From Cardinalis cardinalis (Eukaryota > Chordata > Aves > Passeriformes > Cardinalidae), in contig JACDOX010000009.1 of assembly GCA_014549065.1 (NCBI GenBank), positions 8,127,192-8,191,191 on the forward strand: a stretch of DNA of 64,000 nt, read 5' to 3'. Numbering within the stretch: the stretch's first letter is position 1; the number at the start of each line of letters is the position of its first letter. Positions 24,961-37,990 of this stretch are shown piece by piece. Under the pieces are notes generated by a model. That model did no database searches, was not told the DNA's origin, and saw only the letters and a list, made by a program, of their open reading frames with translations. The position numbers and the translations under genes were made by a program.

Positions 24961-26029
24961 CTTTTTATTGATATTCTTTTCTTCATGCATTGATACCCCT
25001 GTAAAATTTTTGAACAATCTCAGGCTCCTTAAACTCAGTCATCAGAAGCAAATTCTCTACAAACTATAATCCTCTGAAAAGGTCCCCTCTTGCCTGAGGA
25101 GCAAATGTAAAACNTACCAATACTCATCATCACACCATTGTAAGTATCTCCTCTACAGAGCCACTGAAAGCTCTGAATTTTGTATTTGAGTTTCCCAGAA
25201 TATAGTGTAATTCACCTAACACACCAAAAGCCCTTAGGGAAACTGGGGCTAGGAACTGGTATAATTAAACAACAAATTCACACTTGAATGAACCCCTGCA
25301 GACAAACAAGAGCGGCTATAAAAATCCATTTTCTAGTGGGGGAATGCTTTTCACAAACTATTCCTTCCCTCTCTGAACTTTCAGGCCTAATGCAGTAAAG
25401 GTATGAAATACCTTTAAAAGAAAAGCTTGTAAGGCTAAATTTCTTATGCCACTGGATCCTAAAAGGATAGGCTTTGTAGCTACAGACTTCAGGGAACAGT
25501 AATGGTCACTCTTTTTACACCAACTTCCTTGTTCTTCCTATATGTTCTCATATCTCTTATATTGGCTAATAATCAGCCAATAAGTCCCTCTGCCTCTCAA
25601 CTTTTCACCTAAAGTCTTATTAAAATTCTCCTACTTCTTGCTATCAATTAACTCTTTTAGATTTTGGAACTGGTTTTTCAATACAGCTAGTTGTTTTCAG
25701 TCTGTGTTTAACTTCGAATTTTGTTACTCATTTTGATCTGAGGGAGGGCTTACATGAACTACAGGTTTTTATTTTGGTTTTGCCTTCTAGAAGTCATTTA
25801 CCTGAATGTTTTCCTTGTAGCAGAGCTAAGTTTCAAGGTAATCAGATTGATCAGGGCTGTGTTTAATCCAGTTTTGTAAATAAATGTGTTAGTCTCTCAA
25901 GCAACTGTTACTGTTTGATCACACTCATGTTTTCACCATGTTCAACAGGAATTTCTCTTTATTTCTTGTTTTCATGCAAAATTTCCTAGGATAGCCTGTC
26001 TTCATCTTCTCTGTATCTCCCTTTTAGAT

Positions 26030-26400
26030 AGTAGGAATCTGACAATAAGGTCCTTCCTTACACTTTTCTCTAGACTGAACCCAGTTTCTTAGTTGCATGT
26101 ATCATCCACTTTTGCACCTTAGATGTTTTCATGNTGCTTCAGGGGATTGCTCCCCTGTACCAAGGATCCAAGAGTGAACACAGTACTCTTTGTGCAGTTA
26201 AATGTGTCCTGAAGTCATGAAGGATAGTCATGTTTTAGTAAATTTATTCTGATTCATTCTTTCCTTGAAGTTTTTTGTTTTCTTTGTAGATTTGTAGTTT
26301 CTCCTTCAGCCTTTTCACATTCTATAGTTTCTGATTATATTGATTGAACTGGCATGCTGGCTGTGTTGCATATTAGGTCAAAGTTGTTCATTTACATTTG
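26030..26400 (-). mobile_element. Very diverged CR1-like fragment (antisense)
   Basis: Weak but ordered resemblance to the reverse complement of CR1: AATAAGGTCCTTCCTTACAC, CTCTAGACTGAACCCAG, then GTGAACACAGTACTC, and possibly TGCTGGCTGTGTTGCATA. The spacing is roughly that of CR1 copies. Divergence is high, so the boundaries are approximate and the call needs a repeat-library alignment. Confidence 0.45.
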
Positions 26401-27465
26401 GATGTGTTTCTGGAGCTCTGCTTTTGTGCTCTCCTTTGTCTACCAAATGTCCTTCTTTTTGCTATCACTACATCTGCAATTTAATCTAGCAGACTCCAGA
26501 ATTTTTTCCTGAATCAATAGTTCCCATTTGTGTGCATAATTTGAATTGTCTAAAGTCAACGTCTTCTCTATGTGCTCATATATTTTGTGTTTTCTCTACT
26601 ATGTAAACTTTTTTCTTATGAATCTCTTACAAAACAGTCATATGAACTACTGTTATCTCCCTCCAGATTTTTGATGCCAAGAGGCAAAGATTTCTGTCTT
26701 TACTTAGTAAGTGCATGATCAGTCTAGCTAATAGTAACTCCATCTGTGCTCTTCACCAATGTTGGTGAGTACTTGTAGCAGAAAATGCTGTACTCTGTAC
26801 AGGCACTTTATAAAATCTGTTCGAAGTAATCTAGTTTCAATATCGTTAAATACTTATATTATTTCCATTTTTTTAACATCTTCATTTCCTGTACTAAAAC
26901 AGTAGAAACTGTAAACTTACAGTAGTTTAAGATATTCAGTGCATTCATCATCTAATAATCTTTATTTTTATTCAGTGAAAGTAGATATATTGCTGAAGTC
27001 AACACTGAGCTATCTCCTTTTAATCTTAATTGAATGTTTGTCCACTAATGGCTTCAAAGGTATTTCTGTTGATAATATATTTTAACTGTTCCTATTTCAT
27101 GTCTTGTAGTCTTTCTTTCTTCGTGAATGTAGATCCTTCTCTATTTCCATGTATCTTATCTCTGAGAAGTCTGTGATGTATGCACTATTCTGCTTTGCTT
27201 GGACTATAAGAGTTTGGGGAACTTTTGGCCTGTATAAGATCAGATGTTCCACATTTCTAATTCCTATTTTTCTCCAAAGCTGATGGATTTTATCCATATT
27301 GATATTCATGNTTGTTTTTTTCAAGTTTTGGGGATGACTCCTTAAAATTGTTCTTTGCTCCAGATGAGAATAGCCATTATTAAATTTCTGGTTTCCATAT
27401 ACATTCTTTTAAGCTGTAGATGAAATAATTCCTAATCTTCTGTAAAATTGTTGAGCTCATGGAGC

Positions 27466-27510
27466 ATGAGAAGATCTTGGATCTTGGAACTATGAGAAGA
27501 TCTTGGATGT
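27466..27510. repeat. 26-bp partial tandem duplication
   Basis: ATGAGAAGATCTTGGAT occurs at 27466 and again at 27492, so the offset is 26 bases; the second unit is incomplete. Confidence 0.85.
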
Positions 27511-28840
27511 GCTACACATGCTTTAGGTTCTTCTGTCAACCGAGTACAAGTTATCAACATTTCCCTTGAAGTGTAGACAGCAGATTGGTACAGCATGATC
27601 TTGCAGTCCCTAGGCCATTGTCATATATACAAAATAAAATTACTACATTTTTCCATGAAATTTTCCTTTTACTAAAAATTTCTAAAGATGCCAAGGTGAT
27701 GGGAACTTTCAGCTGACTCAGTCTCCTCTTTATCCAGTGGTTTCAGGTGCTGTAGATCATGGAGTGGTGTAAGACTCTGACAATTCCTTCTTCATAAAAT
27801 TTATGTTTCTTGGGAGGGTTTAAAAAATCTCTTCTGATGCTTTTGGCCAACTTACTAAACTGTCCTATTGGATTTATATTTTCTAATTATCTGTGGCTTT
27901 GCTATCTATTACTTACTTTGAACTCTGATTGATCAAAAAGCCTTTACTGGTGATATTACCTTGCAGATCAGTAAAAGATGTTGGTAAGATATGTGGGGGC
28001 ATAAAACCTGCAAGCAACATGTCTCAGCTTCAGCATTAATATATTTCCTTGGAAAATTTCTTTAAGTGGTTACACTTTTTTCTTATCCTCTTCATCCTTT
28101 ATTTCTATTACAGCAAAGCTCAGAATAAAACCATCAAAGGTAATGAGCATTTATTTTAAGTTAGGGTACATCAGGCGGTTTGACATTTTATACCCATTTT
28201 AGTTTTCCTCAACTAAATGAGAACTGTGCGCTGGAGCAGGTCGTGTCTCTTTCTGTCACAGTCCACCTTGTTTTGTGGTAGTGCACCCTTGGATGCATAA
28301 TGGAGATATGGGTACTTGTGCATAAAGAAACATAGCTTAAATGAACTGTAAAGCTCTGTGCTTTATTGGGCAGCACTTTTTGAACTTTTTTTCCCCTGGG
28401 TGAATTATTCAGAAGATCTTTGTAAATGGTGCATAACTTCAAATTGGATCCATAGACTGTAGATCAGGTAATTGATTCTCCTCCTCAATTTCATTTGTTA
28501 CATGATCACATTATTGCTTTTTCTTTTTTGATTAAGTTTTTTTTAAATTCATAACATTATACAAATAAGCTAAACCAAATTCTAATATCTTAATCTCTTG
28601 TTAATTAACATTTTCTCAGCTCACTTAAATTGCCCATCATGCTGTCTTGCNAGGCCATTTCTTGCTAAATCAGAGCAAAATTTCAGGTAAAGATGTCTTT
28701 TTGAATTTGGAGACATATTGAAGTTGATACTGGTATGAGATATGTTGGAAGTGATACTAAAAAAGTGATCAAAACCCACTGAAGAAAACCAGAAATGGGT
28801 AGAGAAATTCTGGAAGATTATGTACTTAGGTGTTTGGGGG

Positions 28841-28895
28841 GTTTTTTGTGTGTGTTTTTGTGTGGGTTTTTTTGTGTGTTTTTTTTTTTTTTTTT
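28841..28895. repeat. GT/T-rich low-complexity tract ending in T17
   Basis: G and T runs lead into 17 T residues followed by CAG, which resembles a splice acceptor. The downstream + frame stops after about 28 codons and shows no known domain, so I treat it as low-complexity sequence. Confidence 0.85.
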
Positions 28896-29279
28896 CAGAT
28901 ATCTCCAAGAGTACTTCAGTTTCTTCTTAAAGTGATTCAGCACTTTAAGATGAAACTGTTTGCTTTGGGCAGCTTTCTCATGGGTTAGCACAAGAAGTCT
29001 GCTAGCCATGTTTATGTGGAAGAGAAAGTCCTTACACTGTGAGTTCTCAAAGCTGAGCTTCTGCCTTGTTTACAATAAGCAAACCTCTCTGTATTTGTTG
29101 CATGGAGAGAAAGTTCATTCTTTTTTAATGTGTCCATCAGAATTGCATAGCTGCTAGTAAGGCACTAGCAGGTGCTAGCTATAGAAACAGTTTCCTTTTC
29201 AGCTGCATTTATTATTATTATTTTTCTAACAGGTTTCTGATGTGAAAGTTGTAAAGAGTTGAATTTCTCTTGNGATAAG

Positions 29280-29720
29280 AAATTACAATTAAATGGAGAT
29301 TGGTTGATCAGCCATGACACAATGTTGTCAACATGAAGTCAAGGGGGGCAGTACATTTGCATTTGATGCCTTTGTAGAGCGAGACTATAATAACAGCATG
29401 GAGTTGTCTCANTCCTCTAGAAGCACAAAGCAACTCCACAGCTGCAATTCTGAAATGCTTCCTGAAGAGGTGAAGATTACACCTGCTCCATGTTGTCTCT
29501 CCAAACTGTTTCTGTGCTAGAACAGCCTCTGGCTCTGCACTGCTCACCTCCTGTGGATGTGCTATGGGATTAATGAACTCTATGACTGATTCAATTTTCA
29601 TAATTAAATAATTTTCCCATAACTCAAATTGAATAAAAGGATTTGATGCAGAGTTGTGTAATTCATGAGCATAACTGATATAATTTCGTACCTTGCATTG
29701 TTGGTGTTTTGTGTTAACAA
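29280..29720. other. Candidate conserved non-coding element with a long minus-strand open frame
   Basis: The block has motif-like words such as ACATTTGCATTTGATGC, GGGATTAATGAAC and CATAATTAAATAATT. The longest non-NXPH1 open frame in the window (181 codons, minus, 29308-29853) crosses it, but includes two N positions and matches no family I know. I favour non-coding sequence. Confidence 0.25.
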
Positions 29721-29853
29721 AATGGAAACACTGGAAAAAAATAGTATCAAGCTTTCTTAAAGTCCTAAATAATTCAAGCAATATAAATCCCATGACTTTG
29801 TGTGTTCTTGTCTGAACATAGAACATACAGATGTCAAAACTGATTGNTTGCAT

Positions 29854-32384
29854 CTCAAAATCAGAAATTGCTGTATGATTTACTGATGTCTGTGGGAAAT
29901 TTGGTAGGTGTATAAATTTGTATATTTTTCTTGCATGTGTATCTCTTGTTGGATAGGTGCTAAAGTTCTCCAGCTGATCGACAGATATCTGCTGAGCACA
30001 TTATTGAATTATATCTGTCTAAACCAATTTCTACACCTCTGTGTAGTATTTGCAATGATAATGTGTAAGACCAGGGAAATACCTATGCTTGTGAATAGGG
30101 ATCATTCCTTTGAGTGTTATATCAATCCTGCTAAAAAGGACAAAAAGAGACAAAATGCAAAAGGAAAAAATCAGTGGCTAAGGATATATTATATACATAG
30201 AGGAGTTAAAAGCCAAAGTGGAAACATCAGCCCTCGCTGTAACTCTGAGATCCACGCAGAGAAGGTTCAGTTCTTAGAAAGAACTCCTTTTAGTGCAGGT
30301 GCAGAGCTGCTTTGGGCGCATGTGTTAGGGAAGATTACAAAATAACTTTGAGATCTGAGAATGAAAATAATGCTGAATGGAGGGACTGTGAAATATGGGA
30401 TGAGAAAAACATTNACTTTTCATTCTGTTCTCCATTATCTGTGAAAAAATAATTCTTCTCCATCCTGAAGGAAAATCCTTTCCATGAGAATTGACAGAGC
30501 AGGAGTCTGTGCCTTCAAAAGCAGCAGGACTTTGGCTATATCCAGCAAGCAATGGCAGTCAGGGAAGGAAGAAAGGAAATTGCTGATTCCCAGGAAACAC
30601 CTCACCTTCCCTTGAAGTGAATCCTATTTGTACTGTTCTAAGGGNCAGGAACAAGATGGAGAGAAATCAAAGTTGAACTTCTCCCTCCTTTATGGAAAAA
30701 GTGTGCTGAAACACTAGCTTTTCCCTCTTACCCATAGTTCCCCTTTACAAATACTATTTTTTGAATAGGGAATGAATTAGTATTTCAGCTGGGTGTTCCC
30801 CTCTGAAAAGGGAGAGAGGACTTTGAGATTATATTAGAGGTGCTTTTTATAATTACTTGCCAGAAACTAACACAAAAGAGAAGTGTGAACATGTTTGCAG
30901 GAGCTAGCAAAGTATAATGAGGGGAAAAGCCTTTCTTCTGATTCTTATTTATATTATCAACACCAGAGCTCTAAGTCATAAACCAGGACCACATGGGGAG
31001 GTTATGATTCAAATGTAAGAGACAACACATGTATTGAGACAGCTGAAGGAGCACAAGGAAACAATGAGGCAATGTTGGTCAGTATGAGAGAAAGCGTCTC
31101 AGTGCATTATTAGCTTAAACATTTTCTCATGTTTTTTTGTAGGCATCACAGCAAGAGAGTTTTAATGAGGGATTTGAAGGAAGATAATGAGGTTGTGTGG
31201 CAGATGCTTGGAAAAAATCACAGAGGAGCTTGTTTAAAAATATCTGACAAATGGATAGTGGAAGCCAACATTATGGTCTAACTGGAGACAGAGCTCATTG
31301 GAGATGATAGGTAGGATGAAAATGAGGAAGAATTTGAAGATGAAGGCAAATAGCTTACAGCTGTTCATTTTGAAAATAATAAACAGGCATTGGTCAAAAA
31401 GGGTGGCACTTTTGTTCTATTAGATTCTGTGTGAGGGGATCACAGGAAAACAGAGGAACAGGTATTTTATGATGGATAGAGATTTGAAGTGGATTATGGC
31501 AGTGTGGAGAAGAGTTTTGTGGGTGAACATCAATGGGCACTCATTAAAGGTGTTATGCAGAAATAACAAAAAAAAATAGGCTGAAGTATATTGCATTGGA
31601 CATTGACTTGTTTACAAAGCAGATGATGTGATTTAACATTCTAGAGGACCATGTGATAAGTTTTTATTTAAAAGACAATCACTCTCTGGTGTTGAAAAAA
31701 AGTAGTGTCAGTGTGTAGATTGTTTCTCTTTTCTAGTATGGAAAGCTAAATATTTTTTGTCTGAATGAGGGCAATAAGGAAAGTTAAAAAGTAAATATGT
31801 ACAAAAATACAGAATGAGGAGTCATAGCAATAGAAACTTCTGCTTGGTTTTCTGGAAGACATACTTATGCCGTCCCTTCACACTTTTTCAAAAGCTTCAG
31901 GTCTGGTTACTTTGATTTTTAAAATATTCCTCACAATTTAAAGTTCAGTTTCAAAAGTGATTATATTGAAATGCTTGCAGAAAAAAAAGGTTACGTTCCG
32001 TGAAAATCAGGGGTTTAATACAGATGACTGAAGCAATTAGTACACGTCACAGTTGAGACCAGGTAGTTAACGGGAGAGTTGAAAAAAAACTAGTGCACAC
32101 AATAGATTTCTATTTTAGCTTTTATAGAAGAGGAAGGCAAATACATATTCTTTGTGGGAAGCCTAATCCTATAAAAAAGTCAACATGAGAAAAGACATGC
32201 TGAGCTGTTTTGTGAAGGAATTTTAACGTACTTTGCATGGGAAGTCCATAAAGGCAGCTGGAGTAAGAAGCGAACATAATTATTGGACAGAACTTTTANA
32301 CATTAAATTAATGATTTGCCTTAACATTCACAAGTGAGTGGGTGACAGATGCTGGAAAGGGCTGTACATTTCCTACGAGAGAAA
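29854..32384. other. NXPH1 intron, purine-rich in part
   Basis: A + frame of 145 codons (29908-30345) has no N and no recognised domain; I consider it chance. From about 31020 to 31560 the + strand is rich in A and G, possibly an unrecognised repeat. Confidence 0.45.
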
Positions 32385-32520
32385 GAAGAAATACTGAGGG
32401 AAATCAAGACCATACCTGAACAGATGATCAGGATATTAGAATGTCTAAAGAATAGCAAAACTTCAGGGGCAGATGGAGTCCATCTCAGAGATGAGAAACC
32501 CAAGAATCTATATGAGTAGA
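32385..32520 (+). mobile_element. LINE (CR1-like) reverse transcriptase fragment
   Basis: The + frame starting at 32385 reads EEILREIKTIPEQMIRIL then ECLKNSKTSGADGVHLRDE and stops at a TAG. The spacing L..L...K.SG.DG.H.R matches the start of the CR1-type reverse transcriptase domain, where the family has a lysine, a serine-x-glycine and an aspartate-glycine before histidine. Only about 44 codons are readable; flanks are eroded. It is unrelated in orientation to the antisense CR1 pieces elsewhere. Confidence 0.55.
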
Positions 32521-33639
32521 NGCAACATCATATTATAATAGAAAATACTGGTTGACTCAAAAGTGGCGAGTAGAAACTGACAAGAAATTAATGATATTTA
32601 GGGACCCCTTCTGCCCTGGAGGACAGCTAAACATTAATTTTCAGAAAGGCATTTGTTTACAGGAAGAAATAAGAAAGGGAAAATATTTAATTGTTTTAAG
32701 TAGTTGTCTCAGATTAAAAGTGAACTAGGCAGAGGAAGAAAGTCATGTTAGTGCTGATGATTTTAAGAAGCTTTGTCTATAGCACGGTCTAAAAGACAGG
32801 CTAGACTTTTAAAAGCTTTTCTAGCCAGCCAGCATCTTTTTGCATGTATATGTTCCTGGGACTTCCTTTTCAGAGCTGGCGATTCCTTGAAATGTTCTGA
32901 GGGTTCAGTGGTACCAGGAAGGCTCTGCATGCGTCAGATCCACAGTAGCATTGGTGCCAGATTTGGTTAAATATTGGTCACTAGCAGCTGCAGCAACCAC
33001 TGAGACCTTCATCTTATTTGGATAAGGGAAGGCGATTATCTTCAGGAGATGAAAGAGTTCTGGAGTTATCAGGTAATAAAAGACACAAATGAAAGCAAAT
33101 TACTTCAGCCATTTTGTGAGGGTCAGCGTACTGCTAATTTTCACTTACTAGAGCAACACAAACAGAGAGCATAAGTAAGTAAAACAGCAAAAAGTAGAAT
33201 TTGTGTAGGATTTGGCATTTTGATGCAAGTAAGCAAAGTAATTCGCACTTACTTGGATAGCTTGGGAAGCAAGCTCAGTGAACTCGTTTCTNCATACTGG
33301 GTGAAAAAATGTAAGAGAATTGTAGGAGGAACAAGAAAAAGCAGACACCCCAAAGTCACATGCAAATTAACATTAATCAGGAGGATGATCTAAATGAAAG
33401 AATTATAACCATATAACTATTCTTTACACAATTATTTATGTAATAACAGCAAAAACCCAAAGGGACAATAAAATTCAATAAATACTGCATTGAATATAAA
33501 TTCTTTTAGCCTGCTATAAAAAAATCACAAAATCTGTGATACCAAAATTTCTATTGTCTGTGTAATTTTTAATCTTCTAGTTATATCTTGACATACAGAG
33601 GATTTCCATATAAAAATATATGGGCTAATAATTCTGGAA

Positions 33640-33835
33640 AGAAAAACATAAAGATTTGTGTTTATTTTAGCCACAGCACTTATTTCTAAAATGAAAATAA
33701 AAATGCGTATGCCATCAGTTATGGCAACAATCAGTCATAAAACTTAGTGATGAACAAAATGCAATTAGTTCCATATTTAATTTGTCATTGACCTGCTCTA
33801 TTTAAATATTAAGCTCGTTGTTTTAATCTAGCAGC
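33640..33835. other. Candidate conserved non-coding element
   Basis: N-free AT-rich stretch with homeodomain-like and MEF2/POU-like words (GCAATTAGTT, CTATTTAAATATTAAG, AATGCGTATGCC). No repeat or coding signal. Inference only. Confidence 0.25.
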
Positions 33836-34377
33836 TCTGCTTTGTCTGTGAGTACATCCCCTGAGTTTTTCTTGTCTAGTAGAAATGTCAAGATTATATT
33901 TTTTCTCTCTGTTTTTCCAGTACAATACCTCTTACAAGATCCACAGTTCTTAACAGTGCTGATTGATGACCTAAGACCAAAAGTCTATCAAAGTTAATTG
34001 TTTTGATCAATCCCTGTCTCTGAAATTTTGGACTCGTGGCTTTTCCTTCAGTAAGAAATGATTTCTGTTGTTTCCTCTTTACAGAATAAGGGAGATAGAT
34101 AGAATTTTAATCAGACATCACCACTAAAGAATGTGTTCCTCAGGGGAGAGAAACCCAGTTTTCAGAGTCAAAGAAGATTTTGAGTAGATGAGGAAAGATC
34201 TTGCTAAAGGCCCCAGAGGATTCATGAGAGTGCAAGCTCAGACATCTTAACATTATGTTTCATGGTTCTGGAGTTTGAAGGTCTAAACTGGGAGGCTAGA
34301 GACTTTACCCAGAAGGATGGACCACATATCATAAAACCCAAAATCTACAGACTCACTGGGAACCATCAGGGAGATTA

Positions 34378-34450
34378 CTTTGTATTGCTGGTTAGTAATG
34401 AGCTTTGTATTGTTGGTAGTAATTTGCAGCCTGAATAACAGGCTGCAAAT
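34378..34450. repeat. Partial direct repeat plus perfect 11-bp hairpin
   Basis: CTTTGTATTG recurs with a 25-base offset at 34378 and 34403. Then ATTTGCAGCCT (34422-34432) and AGGCTGCAAAT (34440-34450) form a perfect 11-bp stem with a 7-base loop. It is too short for a microRNA precursor. Confidence 0.8.
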
Positions 34451-37400
34451 GCTGACGTGTGTTGGAGGTGAGAGTGCAGAAAGTCTCCCCTTTCATGAAG
34501 AAACACATTCTGCCTAGAGAAAATGATGGCAAAAGTCTGGTACACTTTTATCCCTTAGTGTTTCTGCTGTAAATAGTTGCAGTAGCTTCCTAGACTAAGC
34601 AGATTTTTTCTGCCACCCCATTGTCATTGCAGGCATCAACTGATCAGGGATGCCAGATCTGCAGCCTTTAAATCTTCCAAGTCAGACCTGCTTAGTTTGC
34701 TGACAAAAAGAAATTTCCCAATTCAGTACTGTGGAGTCAATAAAAATGTAGCTGTTGCAGAGCAAGGTGCATTCTCTTCTCCCTGATGTACCATAATCAT
34801 CAAATTGTAAGCTAAGATACAGTTCCAGAAATAACGTTGCTTCTAATAGTTGATGTATGAAGCGGAAAGAACATAGTTAATTTGCAGAGGTGAATTTGAG
34901 CTTTCATGTCCATCAGACAGGAAAATCTGGTTTTGACTGCAGACTGAGAACATTTCAAATGGAAACCCCTGATGGAAATATATATGGAATACAAAGAAGT
35001 GTTTATACGGTCAATTTTCTATCCAGATGAACCTTCTTATTTCTTCCTGTCAGTTTTACTGGGACTTTGTATTCATTTCCTTGCAGTTTTTCCTTGTATA
35101 TTTCTCTGTAAATTTTTTCATGGTTTCTTGTTTTTACAGAGACATTCTGTGTCTTGCTGTGTGAGAAACAGCACCTCCTTAAAGACTTCATATAGTGGTT
35201 ATAATCCAAAAGACAAAAATATAGAACTTTCATTGCAATATTAAATTTCTAATTTTTACTCTAGTCAGTGTTACAGAATGGGTCTTTCCTCATAGAAACA
35301 GTGATTTGGGATGACATCTAAACATTAAATGAAGTCTTTAAGATATTTTCAGGGACTGTACCCTAAGCTGCATCCCTCCAGGCCAAGTAGTGTCATTTTT
35401 TGGGTGTAAGAAGCTTATTGCAGTGGAACTTAAAATGTAAATTTGAGTATTTAATAAAAAAATCCATGCTGTTGCTTTTTTTCCTGTGATAACTTTTGGT
35501 TGTTGTTTATTCACAAGTGGTCTTCAATTGCCTTGGATTTACATCATGGTAAGGATAGGTGTGTTGGCTCTAACTGTGAAACAGTGGACATTCAATACCT
35601 TAATCTCTTGTTATTACTCGCTCAGGTATCAGTGTCATCACATTTAGATACATACACAGCTAGCTGGCAGTGCAACTTCTGTATGGCCACATTTTTTCCC
35701 ACTTAGATGCACTTAGACGTCTGTACCAAGATGTGCCACAGTATCTTTGGCTGGTTCTTCATTTTTAGCAGATGGCAGGAAGGAGCTGTGCATAGCTGGC
35801 TTGGATACCTTGATACCAGGGTGTATATTTTCAGAAAAGGCTATTCTTGGACATTATAGAGAGTTTTTTAGAATGTTGTCCAGCAGTTGCAGATGGAGTA
35901 GGCTGAGAATTTCTTGACAATGCTCTTTTTATGAAGACTGAAGGCATTGACAGGAAATGGCTTAGTGAATTTGAGTTTCAAGTCTTAAACATATTTGTTT
36001 GGTTCAGAAGGAGCTTCTTTACTGCCAAGAAATGAAAGAGGAAAACTTCTGGGTGCAGAGCAGGTGAGGNGGTAGTATGCCCATCTCCATTTACACAGTT
36101 GGTTATTTTTTGTTCTTCCAGTACAAATCTACTTAAATGTTGGCCATAAACCTTGGCTGCATTTTAATATTGGCTGTGTACTTGTGATCTTTCTCTACTG
36201 ATGCTTAAAAAGGGCATTGACTCTTCCTTTTATTTGATTTCTGTCTGGAGCTATAAAATTAATCTCCCAGTGTCATGCTGCAATGAGCTGTGTCAGTGGA
36301 AGAGAGATAAGTTTCATATTTTTTGCCTTAAAACTTCTTCCAAAGTTACAAAGAGTTGAACACATTTACTTTCTCTTTTCAATTTTAACAAAGCCCTTGT
36401 CTTTCTTCTGCATTTCTATTTTATCCATGTCATTTTGGTTCTTTTGTTTTATACTTCACATTTTTTCCAGACTCTTTTTTTCCCCTTCAAGCCTAGTTTA
36501 TAGTCTCTGACAGGATTCTTTCTATGCTATCTGCCAAAACATCTGTTCCTTTTCTGAATAAAAAGCTTGCTTCTCCAGAAAGTGTCACTCAGGTCCACAC
36601 CAAGTATAAACCTAAATTTCTCTCTGCGACTTTGCTAGTGATGGACCAGCACTGGAAAGCTTTGCATTCTTGTCTGTCTTGTCTCATTTTTCATTACGCC
36701 AAATTCAGTACTGTAGTGGGGCAAAAAAATAATTTGTATTTAAATGTACACATTTCCTTTCANAATATGCTAGTACTTAAATGTACTTTCTATTTTTAAT
36801 CTTGCAATTACTTCCTGAATTTTTAATTGAAGCAAATACTTATTAACTTCAAATTGATTCTACTTAAAAAAAAATCTNTTGCCTGTTCTTTTCTGCCAGG
36901 ACCACATTTGAACTACTACTCTCACTGAAAATCCGACACAACTGTCCTTGATTCTTCTTGGATTCATTTTGGCAATTTTACAGTTTTGCAGTCAAAACAA
37001 TATTCAGAAAAATTTTGGGTTGCTGTGAGAAAATTATGTAACTTTCAGTACTTTGGTAATTCTGACGCAGTTGACCAACTTACTACTACTGTAAAGTTCT
37101 TAGACACCTTTAGGAAGAATTCAGTATTTCAAAAAAATATTATTTTTATATTGTGTTCCCACAGATAATAAGACTAACATAAAATTTTATAACATAACAT
37201 TTTACAAATGATCAATACTAGCATTGAATAATTTAAATATTTTTCTTCAGTATGGATAAAGTATTTATTCTCTATGTTGTGAAGTAAAGGAAAAAATTAT
37301 TTTTGTACGTATTTGTCTGTGTGACATTTTCCTCTTGGTTTATTGCTGAAATAATTGACCTTGAACTATAACAATACTAAGAGGAAGAAGAATACTAAGT

Positions 37401-37794
37401 TTGTGGTGAATAATTTTAAGTTCCTGCAACCTTTGAGCTTTATTGTGGTAAATAACTTGAGACAACAATGGCTAGAAACTTCCCTCTGGACTGCATCTGA
37501 TTCTCTAATTCAGCCATCTGAAGTTTTAATTAATTTTCACAGAAATTAATGACTATTTTTTTGCTATTTTTTTGTCTTTGCCAGAAATGTCTTCATTCTT
37601 TAGAGGAAAAGATGTGTATTTCCATTGTAATATTTGTAATAGTTAGGGGTTTCCAGTGTCAATCTGGTATGGGGATAGGGAAACACATTCTCTTTCATTG
37701 TTCCCTCTCTCTGCCAGACATAAAGAGGATTTCTCCAGGTGGCAGAGATTTGATAAATGCTGGGAAGCTGTGTAAAGAGAATTGCTAAGGAAAT

Positions 37795-37990
37795 TGAATT
37801 CAACCCTTCTCTGTGGCTTGATCCCCCCTAGAACAGGTGGCCTGGCGTGCTGGCCACAAGTTCCTGTTGACTGCCTCCATCCAATACCTCCGTGCCCTTG
37901 TGCTGGGGATTTGTTTGTGGGAGCTGGCAAGCTGCCTTCCTGGAGGAGCTGCAGCAACAGAAACAGGGCTGGGAATGGTTCAAAAGTCCT
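37795..37990. other. Local GC-rich island in AT-rich intron
   Basis: About 200 bases richer in G and C than their surroundings, with few CpGs. Open frames of 91 and 80 codons (+) and 119 codons (minus) overlap here, as expected where stop codons become rare. I see no promoter, splice or protein-family signature. It may be an unrecognised old repeat. Confidence 0.3.

Larger units (their letters stand above)
24961..28840. other. NXPH1 intron, pyrimidine-rich, partly old LINE sequence
   Basis: The + strand is rich in T and C over much of this interval, as expected if an A-rich LINE lies antisense. Apart from the weak CR1-like match near 26030 I could not align it to a known element. A minus frame of 75 codons at 27097-27324 has no recognised domain. 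Confidence 0.4.

Noticed and set aside
28879..28985. T17-CAG followed by about 28 open codons, resembling a cryptic exon start.
   Set aside because: The frame ends quickly, no donor site or conserved protein follows, and the tract is low complexity.
29908..30345. 145-codon + open frame.
   Set aside because: No domain, acceptor or donor that I can support; composition looks like intron.
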